DNA of 7,056 bases, taken from Ignavibacteria bacterium. GTDB lineage: Bacteria; Bacteroidota; Ignavibacteria; Tepidaquicellales; OLB5. The position numbers were made by a program, and so were the translations under genes. The notes below the pieces were generated by a model. That model was not told the DNA's origin and ran no database searches. It saw only the letters and a list, made by a program, of their open reading frames with translations. Below, piece after piece: positions 1-4,450 of this stretch. Position 1 is the stretch's first letter. The number at the start of each line of letters is the position of its first letter. The DNA is taken from positions 1-7,056 of the forward strand of contig JAUQWT010000076.1 in assembly GCA_030835005.1 (NCBI GenBank), read 5' to 3'.

Positions 1-15
1 AATAGCGGCTTTCAT
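1..15 (-). CDS. 5' end of an unidentified leftward gene (partial)
   Basis: Only the first five codons are inside the window. Read on the minus strand they give M-K-A-A-I, starting at ATG 15-13. A full Shine-Dalgarno AAGGAGG lies at 26-20 with a 4-nt spacer, which is the main reason to call a real start here. The ATG overlaps the TGA stop of a 31-codon upstream ORF as ATGA, so translation of the two may be coupled. Five residues are too few to name a family. The gene diverges from the symporter gene at 291. The call is an inference from start-site quality alone. Confidence 0.45.
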
Positions 16-107
16 AAAGCCTCCTTTTCTAACTTTCGTAGTAAATTTGATCGCAAAAGTAATGGCAAGAACAGAAACAGCAACAATAGAAATGCACGGG
101 CATACAT
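12..107 (-). CDS. possible 31-residue hydrophobic small protein
   Basis: On the minus strand an ATG at 107-105 follows GGAGG (116-112) with a 4-nt spacer. It opens a 31-codon frame ending at TGA 14-12, which overlaps the ATG of the next leftward gene by the sequence ATGA. The product has one hydrophobic segment at about residues 5-18 (A-F-L-L-L-L-F-L-F-L-P-L-L-L) followed by a basic, amphipathic tail containing R-K-L-E-K. That makes it a candidate single-pass inner-membrane peptide with its tail in the cytoplasm. Small membrane subunits of this shape sit next to their partner in several systems (CcmD, CcoQ and CydX are examples), but I cannot assign it to any of them. The region is T-rich on this strand, so a run of Leu and Phe codons could be chance. 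What supports it is the pair of good SDs and the exact stop-start overlap. Confidence 0.42.
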   Translation of the reverse strand: MYARAFLLLLFLFLPLLLRSNLLRKLEKEAL

Positions 108-137
108 ATTTCCTCCATTTTGTGATCTAAAGCTACA

Positions 138-145
138 CAAATATA
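138..145 (-). promoter_or_regulatory. candidate leftward -7 promoter box
   Basis: The minus strand reads TATATTTG here, an exact match to the Bacteroidota -7 consensus TAnnTTTG. A start of transcription a few bases further left would leave about 20-27 nt before the ATG at 107, which fits. No TTG is found 19-21 bp upstream, so only half of the bipartite promoter is present. Confidence 0.33.
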
Positions 146-198
146 ATAACAAATCTCAGAAATTATTCTCTAATTATTGATTAACACGCATTTGAAAA

Positions 199-229
199 TT
201 GCTATTATTAATCATTTACGTTATTTTTG
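199..229 (+). promoter_or_regulatory. Bacteroidota-type promoter for the symporter gene
   Basis: TTG at 199-201 and TATTTTTG at 222-229 match the two halves of the Bacteroidota promoter (TTG and TAnnTTTG) with a 20-bp spacer. The sdhC promoter at 3132-3162 has the same spacing. A transcript starting near 233-239 would have a leader of roughly 50-60 nt before the ATG at 291. No start site has been measured; this rests on consensus matching in AT-rich DNA. Confidence 0.5.
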
Positions 230-280
230 TTAAATATTGCAGACATTACATTCTCAACACAAAGGGAATGTTAATACATT

Positions 281-287
281 AAGGAGG
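281..287 (+). promoter_or_regulatory. ribosome binding site that sets the symporter start
   Basis: AAGGAGG is a perfect match to the anti-SD sequence and ends 3 nt before ATG 291. The spacer is short but workable. It decides in favour of 291 over the in-frame TTG at 237, which has no SD and would fall within about 10 bases of the predicted -7 box. Confidence 0.6.
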
Positions 288-290
288 CAT

Positions 291-2063
291 ATGCATTTAA
301 TTGACTGGATCATAATTGCTTTATACTTCGTTATCAGCCTTGCCATAGGTTTATATTTTTATCGCAGAGCGGGCGGGAATACTGAAGATTTCTTTCTCTC
401 AGGAAGAAAACTGCCTTGGTGGCTTGCAGGACTTTCTATGGTGGCAACTACATTTGCAGCAGATACTCCACTGGCGGTTACCGAGCTTGTGGGACAGAAT
501 GGAATAGCAGGCAATTGGCTGTGGTGGAACATGATGATAGGCGGTATGCTAACCGTATTTTTCTTTGCCAAATTATGGCGTAGGGCAGGGATACTGACCG
601 ATGTTGAGTTTATTGAGCTAAGATATTCTGGCAAATCTGCTTCATTCCTAAGAGGATTTAAAGCTATCTATCTTGGGCTTTTTATGAATTGCATAATAAT
701 GGGCTGGGTAAATCTTGCAATGGGAAAGATATTGCTTGGTATGTTCCCCGAATACGTGAATAACGGCAATGTAATATATTTTCTTGCACTTGCAATGTTT
801 ATTACTGCAATTTATTCAGCAATCTCGGGGTTATGGGGTGTAGCAGTTACCGACGCATTCCAATTTGTGCTTGCGATGGCAGGTTGCATAATACTTGCTG
901 TGATCGTTGTCAATTCACCCCAAATCGGCGGCATAACGGGATTGCAGGAAAAGCTTCCTGACTGGGCGCTGAGGTTTACTCCTCAAATAGGCGGGGATAC
1001 GGGAACTTCAACCGGCACTGCAGGCATTTTAATGATGACGGTATCAACATTTTTGGCTTTTATCGGAATTCAATGGTGGGCTAGCTGGTATCCAGGCGCA
1101 GAACCAGGTGGCGGCGGTTATATTGCGCAAAGAATGATGTCCGCCAAAGATGAGAAGAACTCACTACTTGCAACGTTGTTCTTTCAAGTAGCCCACTATT
1201 GTATAAGGCCGTGGCCATGGATTCTTGTAGGCCTTTCGGCAATTGTCCTTTACCCGGAGCTATCTATGGCAGATAAAGGCCTTGGATATGTCAAGGCAAT
1301 GAATGAATTCCTCCCAACCGGATTAAAAGGCTTGCTGCTTGCTGCTTTTTTTGCAGCATATATGTCAACCATAGCCACACACCTTAACTGGGGTACATCG
1401 TATTTTATCAATGATTTTTATAAGAGATTTATTGCGCCCGGCAGGCCAGAGAAAAGTTATGTTTCCGCAGGCAGGCTGATGACAATAGTGTTTATGGCAA
1501 TTTCTATTATTGTCACAACATTTATGACAAGTATTTCGGGTGTATGGGCTTTTGTTATAGAGTGCGGCGCAGGACTAGGGCTTATCTTAATACTCAGGTG
1601 GTACTGGTGGCGGATAAATGCAATTTCTGAAATTGTTGCTACAATTACTCCCTTTGTAGTTTATGGAATACTTTACTTTGGCAAGTTCGGAGTTAAGTTT
1701 CCTGATACATTATTCATAATTGTACCAATAACAACACTTGCATGGCTAATTACAGTATTTATAACAAAACCTGTTGAAGATAATAAGCTTTCACTGTTCT
1801 ACAAACGCGTTCATCCGGGCGGAGTTGGCTGGAAGGTCTTTCGCGCCAAACATCCTGAAGTGCGAGCCGATAGAGGCTACTTAGTATTGTTTATTGATTG
1901 GGTACTTGGTGTAATCCTTGTTTATATGTTCTTATTCGGCATAGGCAAAATTATTCTTGGCGATTTTATTGCAGGAGTGATTTATATAATTCTTGGAATA
2001 GTAGCAGGCTCTATTATTTTGAAGCACGTTAATTATTTGGGATGGGATGAACTTAGAAGGTGA
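291..2063 (+). CDS. sodium:solute symporter family (SSS/SLC5) transporter, substrate unknown
   Basis: This 590-residue, multi-pass inner-membrane protein should couple Na+ entry to uptake of a small solute. The family is recognisable from the first membrane helix (about residues 6-24), the signature D-F-F-L-S-G-R-K-L-P-W-W at 33-44, and the stretch A-A-Y-M-S-T-I-A-T-H-L-N around 355-366. In that stretch S359 and T360 align with the paired hydroxyl residues that bind sodium in vSGLT and PutP. Less usual features are a W-W-A-S-W segment (262-266), a Gly tetrad (273-276) and R-P-W-P-W (306-310), which suggest a poorly characterised subfamily rather than PutP, PanF or NIS. After a cytoplasmic loop rich in basic residues, the C-terminus adds about two more helices and ends near K-H-V-N-Y. 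The start is chosen by the perfect SD just upstream. It looks monocistronic and has its own promoter. The substrate (sugar, amino acid, organic acid or other) cannot be read from sequence alone. Confidence 0.9.
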   Translation: MHLIDWIIIALYFVISLAIGLYFYRRAGGNTEDFFLSGRKLPWWLAGLSMVATTFAADTPLAVTELVGQNGIAGNWLWWNMMIGGMLTVFFFAKLWRRAGILTDVEFIELRYSGKSASFLRGFKAIYLGLFMNCIIMGWVNLAMGKILLGMFPEYVNNGNVIYFLALAMFITAIYSAISGLWGVAVTDAFQFVLAMAGCIILAVIVVNSPQIGGITGLQEKLPDWALRFTPQIGGDTGTSTGTAGILMMTVSTFLAFIGIQWWASWYPGAEPGGGGYIAQRMMSAKDEKNSLLATLFFQVAHYCIRPWPWILVGLSAIVLYPELSMADKGLGYVKAMNEFLPTGLKGLLLAAFFAAYMSTIATHLNWGTSYFINDFYKRFIAPGRPEKSYVSAGRLMTIVFMAISIIVTTFMTSISGVWAFVIECGAGLGLILILRWYWWRINAISEIVATITPFVVYGILYFGKFGVKFPDTLFIIVPITTLAWLITVFITKPVEDNKLSLFYKRVHPGGVGWKVFRAKHPEVRADRGYLVLFIDWVLGVILVYMFLFGIGKIILGDFIAGVIYIILGIVAGSIILKHVNYLGWDELRR

Positions 2064-2164
2064 AAAGTTGGAAAGATTGAATGTTTGAGGGTTAGAAAGT
2101 TCAGAAATAGAAACAAAAGTACTAAGATGAAAATGACTTACAATAAACGAGTATTTCGGTTAAT

Positions 2165-2204
2165 ATTGTTAATTGCTCATTGATAATTGATAACTGATTA
2201 ATTG
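2165..2204 (+). repeat. heptanucleotide tandem repeat ending in the ftsX start codon
   Basis: Copies of the unit ATTGATA begin at 2165, 2172, 2179, 2186 and 2193, an exact 7-base period. The individual copies are ATTGTTA, ATTGCTC, ATTGATA, ATTGATA and ACTGATT. After one extra A, a final ATTG begins at 2201, and its TTG (2202-2204) is the start codon used by ftsX. Short heptamer repeats occur in spacers of several bacterial phyla. Whether this one varies in copy number cannot be seen from one sequence. Confidence 0.6.
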
Positions 2205-3071
2205 AATCCATCATACTATTTTAAAGAGTTTATGCGTTACCTGATGACTGCTAAGAGTGCAGTTGCCAGTTCAACGGTCGTTATAGCGCTTGCAGTGCTG
2301 CTGCTTGGCATTTATTTAGCTATTTCCATAAATTCAGTTAAGTTATTAAAACTAATCAGGGATAAAGTTGAAATCGACGCTTATCTGGCAGAAAACATTC
2401 AGGGAAGCGATATCAATAAGCTGATTGCAGATATTAAGACAGTTGGCGGAGTGAAAAGTGTGACATTTGTATCAAAAGAAGAAGCCGCAAAGATCTTTGC
2501 TGAAGATTTCGGGCAGGATATACTTGAAGTATTTGATTATAATCCCCTCCCCGCTTCATTAAAAATAAGTCTCTATGATGAATATAAGACTATAGATAGA
2601 ATTGAAAAAATTAAAACAGAACTGCAAAAGAACAGGGAAATTGACGATATTGTTTATGCTCAAAAAAACCTTGAAATAATAGAAAGAAATTCGCAATCAT
2701 TGGTTTTCCTGAATTTAAGTCTGTTGGTGATTATAACGTTTTCATCGATATTTTTAATTGGAAATACTATCCGCTTAATGATAGTTGCAAAGAAGGATAC
2801 TATAGAGATATTGAAGCTGATCGGCGCAACAAAAGAGACAATTCGCACACCTTTTGTTATGGAAGGCTTTTTCCAGGGGTTTTTAGGGAGCATATTAGCA
2901 GTGATAATTTTGCAGTTTTTTTTAGGTTATTTCTATGCGACATATACAAATAACGACTTTAATTTCTCAATAATGGATACTAAGTTCCTGATTTTATTAG
3001 TCATATTTGGCACCATGCTGGGTACGTTAGGCAGTGCAATTTCGATCAGAAGATTCTTGAAATACTCTTAA
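2202..3071 (+). CDS. ftsX: cell-division ABC-transporter-like permease FtsX
   Basis: FtsX is the membrane partner of the ATPase FtsE. The complex does not move a solute; it passes ATP-driven movement across the membrane to peptidoglycan hydrolases or their activators at the division site. The 289-residue protein has the family layout: a cytoplasmic start (Y-Y-F-K-E-F-M-R-Y-L), helix 1 at about 24-44, an extracytoplasmic domain at about 45-165 containing S-K-E-E-A (91-95) and N-P-L-P-A-S (114-119), and three C-terminal helices at about 168-190, 222-245 and 261-283. E-I-L-K-L-I-G-A-T (202-210) is the conserved cytoplasmic segment expected to contact FtsE. The TTG start is preferred over ATG 2232 because the residues in between are conserved in the family. 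No SD is visible. ftsE is not adjacent, so the ATPase must be encoded elsewhere. Confidence 0.9.
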   Translation: MNPSYYFKEFMRYLMTAKSAVASSTVVIALAVLLLGIYLAISINSVKLLKLIRDKVEIDAYLAENIQGSDINKLIADIKTVGGVKSVTFVSKEEAAKIFAEDFGQDILEVFDYNPLPASLKISLYDEYKTIDRIEKIKTELQKNREIDDIVYAQKNLEIIERNSQSLVFLNLSLLVIITFSSIFLIGNTIRLMIVAKKDTIEILKLIGATKETIRTPFVMEGFFQGFLGSILAVIILQFFLGYFYATYTNNDFNFSIMDTKFLILLVIFGTMLGTLGSAISIRRFLKYS

Positions 3072-3131
3072 ATGGGGCAAAAATTCCTAAACCTTAAAAA
3101 ATTATCAAAAACAAATATTTTTTTATAGATA

Positions 3132-3162
3132 TTGCATTTTCTTACATTTTTAACTACTTTTG
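3132..3162 (+). promoter_or_regulatory. Bacteroidota-type promoter for sdhCD
   Basis: TTG at 3132-3134 and TACTTTTG at 3155-3162 are separated by 20 bp, identical in layout to the symporter promoter at 199-229. The 60 bases upstream are extremely AT-rich, with A and T runs that could act as an UP-like element. The -7 box ends only 8 bases before ATG 3171, so the transcript would have almost no leader. Confidence 0.55.
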
Positions 3163-3170
3163 TAACTGAA

Positions 3171-3581
3171 ATGTCAGAATTCAAAAAATTTGACCAGAAA
3201 AGCTGGGTAAAAACAAACCTCAATTACAGGAAAGATTCCGGCAGTTGGGCTTGGATCTTACACCGCATAACAGGTTTAGCTTTGATTGGTTATCTTTTCA
3301 TGCATATTTTTTCCCTTTCACCGTTATCACAGGGAAGAGAAGCATTTAACGAGTTTATGTCTCATTATTCAACTCCTTTTTTTATGGCTATGGAGTGGTT
3401 TTTGTTTGCATTTGTTTTGTTTCACTCTTTAAATGGTATTAGAATAGTGCTTGTTGATTGGGCTGATGGCGCAAGATACCATAAATCGCTATACAGATAT
3501 TCTGTTGTAATTGGCATAGTTATGTTCTTTGCGATGGGATATGTAATGTTTTCACACGAAATTCATAATCTATTCAAATAA
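3171..3581 (+). CDS. sdhC: succinate dehydrogenase cytochrome b subunit (SdhC)
   Basis: SdhC is one of two small membrane proteins that anchor the SdhAB catalytic part of succinate dehydrogenase (complex II) and hold heme b and the quinone site. The 136-residue product has a soluble start and three helices at about 28-48, 70-95 and 110-128. H31-R32-I-T-G matches the H-R-(V/I)-(S/T)-G motif of E. coli SdhC, whose Arg31 lies at the quinone site. H85 in F-H-S-L-N-G-I-R matches heme ligand His84. The position of E. coli Ser27 is a Trp (W28) here. The start at ATG 3171 is chosen because the in-frame TTG at 3132 is itself the -33 promoter box. Only a few nucleotides would precede the ATG in the mRNA. 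sdhD follows 8 bases after the stop. A fumarate reductase role is possible, since the anchors alone do not settle direction. Confidence 0.88.
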   Translation: MSEFKKFDQKSWVKTNLNYRKDSGSWAWILHRITGLALIGYLFMHIFSLSPLSQGREAFNEFMSHYSTPFFMAMEWFLFAFVLFHSLNGIRIVLVDWADGARYHKSLYRYSVVIGIVMFFAMGYVMFSHEIHNLFK

Positions 3582-3589
3582 TCGGTTAA

Positions 3590-3967
3590 TTGTACAAACA
3601 TCAAAATTCAAGGGGTTCAGGTTCATTTAGCTGGGTATTTCAGCGTATAACAGGACTAATACTTGTGGTAGTTATGATAGGTCACTATATATTAATGCAT
3701 TACACGCCTGAATCCGGCCATACTTATGATGCAGTTCTAGCAAGGATGCAGAGTAACTGGTACAGAATCCTTGACTTAACATTTGTTGTATTGGCAATGT
3801 ACCATGGATTGAATGGTGTTTGGGGGATTTTCAGGGATTATAAACTGAAATCCTGGCAGACAATTACAATAATGGGTTTTTTGATAGTTTTCGGTCTGGC
3901 ATTTACATTATGGGGAATCAAGACAATACTTGATATTCCCTATGTACAAACAACAAGCGGATTGTAA
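3590..3967 (+). CDS. sdhD: succinate dehydrogenase membrane anchor subunit (SdhD)
   Basis: This is the second membrane anchor of complex II, 125 residues with three helices at about 16-38, 60-82 and 90-112. H72 in Y-H-G-L-N-G-V-W aligns with E. coli SdhD His71, the other axial heme b ligand. D83-Y84 falls exactly where E. coli has Asp82-Tyr83, with Tyr83 contacting the quinone. Q18-R19-I-T-G resembles the SdhC motif. The start is TTG 3590, because no in-frame ATG occurs before M29, inside the first helix. No clear SD is present, so translation may depend on sdhC just upstream. The catalytic genes sdhA and sdhB do not follow, as they would in the common sdhCDAB order. Confidence 0.87.
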   Translation: MYKHQNSRGSGSFSWVFQRITGLILVVVMIGHYILMHYTPESGHTYDAVLARMQSNWYRILDLTFVVLAMYHGLNGVWGIFRDYKLKSWQTITIMGFLIVFGLAFTLWGIKTILDIPYVQTTSGL

Positions 3968-4005
3968 TTTTTCAGCTTTACCATTAAATAACTTTTTCAA
4001 ACAAA

Positions 4006-4011
4006 AAGGAG
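4006..4011 (+). promoter_or_regulatory. ribosome binding site of the Hc1-like gene
   Basis: AAGGAG lies 7 nt before ATG 4019, an ideal spacing, and supports the small gene as real. A weak A/U hairpin (3992-3997 with 4003-4008) could cover part of it. A one-mismatch -7 box (TAACTTTT, 3989-3996) just upstream lacks a correctly spaced TTG, so an own promoter is doubtful. Confidence 0.65.
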
Positions 4012-4018
4012 AAAACAA

Positions 4019-4216
4019 ATGGAAAAAATCAATGAAATCAAAACCATGCTGGATGAGATGGGCAAGGACCTTGAAAAGTTCTACTCAAAAGGGCAGAACT
4101 CCGCTGGTACAAGGTTAAGGAAAGCATTGAACGAAGTAAGGAAAAAATGCCAGGAGATGAGAAACGAGATCCAGTCTATAAGACAGGAAAGAAAATCATC
4201 AACTCCATCTGCATAG
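4019..4216 (+). CDS. Hc1-type histone H1-like small protein
   Basis: This 65-residue, largely helical protein is rich in Lys, Arg and Glu (15 basic and 10 acidic residues). The segment F-Y-S-K-G-Q-N-S-A-G-T-R-L-R-K-A-L (21-37), followed by a basic helix running to about residue 58, is what I recognise from the Hc1 family. Those proteins were first known as the chlamydial histone H1-like protein and have short homologues widespread in Bacteroidota. The long Lys/Ala-rich tail of chlamydial Hc1 is absent, and the protein ends with a short Ser/Thr/Pro stretch. The likely role is binding DNA or shaping the nucleoid, but that is inferred from the family and is poorly tested for the short forms. A strong SD points to good translation. 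It follows sdhD by 51 bases on the same strand and may share its transcript; a hairpin with a U-rich tail lies about 48 bases downstream. Confidence 0.8.
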   Translation: MEKINEIKTMLDEMGKDLEKFYSKGQNSAGTRLRKALNEVRKKCQEMRNEIQSIRQERKSSTPSA

Positions 4217-4263
4217 CCTGATAAGTACACCGGCTGGATAAAACGATTTTTTTGTACCATTTT

Positions 4264-4326
4264 TAAGTAGCGGTTTAAGACGGAGGTATTTTTTATCTTC
4301 GAATTGAATTGCTACTTATTTTGTTT
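4264..4326 (+). terminator. long RNA hairpin with U-rich tail (terminator or lepA leader element)
   Basis: Positions 4264-4278 pair with 4304-4318 over 15 consecutive pairs. A 2x2 internal loop (GA opposite AA) follows, then 4281-4288 pair with 4294-4301 over 8 pairs, closed by a loop of five Us (4289-4293). Of 23 pairs, 18 are Watson-Crick and 5 are G-U. TTTTGTTT (4319-4326) follows the stem directly, as in an intrinsic terminator. It would end the hc1 (or sdhCD-hc1) transcript, or act in the leader of lepA. A GGAGG at 4282-4286 is buried in the upper stem, and no start codon is suitably placed after it. The structure is clear by hand pairing; the function is inferred. Confidence 0.55.
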
Positions 4327-4450
4327 ATGGATTCCGTATAACATGAAATTTATTCACAATAACCTGTGTTAAAAGAATATGAAGCTCGGATACCTGCCCG
4401 TTAAAAACTAATGAAAACTAAGAGGAAATTTGGCTGCTAAAGCATAATTG

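Noticed and set aside
30..103. Alternative minus-strand frame from ATG 103, rich in Cys
   Set aside because: It is a 24-codon out-of-frame reading of the same T-rich stretch, lacks the stop-start overlap with the next gene, and shows no metal-binding spacing that I recognise.
237..290. TTG 237 as an upstream start of the symporter
   Set aside because: It has no SD and falls about where transcription should begin; the perfect AAGGAGG directly before ATG 291 is preferred, and the extra 18 residues are not membrane-like or family-like.
2064..2120. Purine-rich stretch with two GTTnGAAAG copies (2067 and 2091)
   Set aside because: Beyond the 9-base match the 24-base units do not align, so I do not call it a repeat; it may be a decayed spacer element.
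3132..3170. TTG 3132 as an upstream start of sdhC
   Set aside because: This TTG is the -33 promoter box, and the 13 extra codons span the -7 box; ATG 3171 gives a normal SdhC N-terminus.
3930..4118. 62-codon plus-strand frame overlapping sdhD and the hc1 start
   Set aside because: It covers the end of sdhD and about half of hc1 in another frame, has no good SD, and the hc1 frame has a perfect SD and a family match.
4225..4257. GTACA/TGTAC inverted repeat after hc1
   Set aside because: It has only five pairs with a 23-nt loop and no inward extension, which is within chance expectation; the hairpin at 4264-4318 is far stronger.
4279..4440. Possible tRNA or known riboswitch in the hc1-lepA spacer
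   Set aside because: No T-loop GGTTCGAnTCC, acceptor pairing or familiar riboswitch core could be found by eye.
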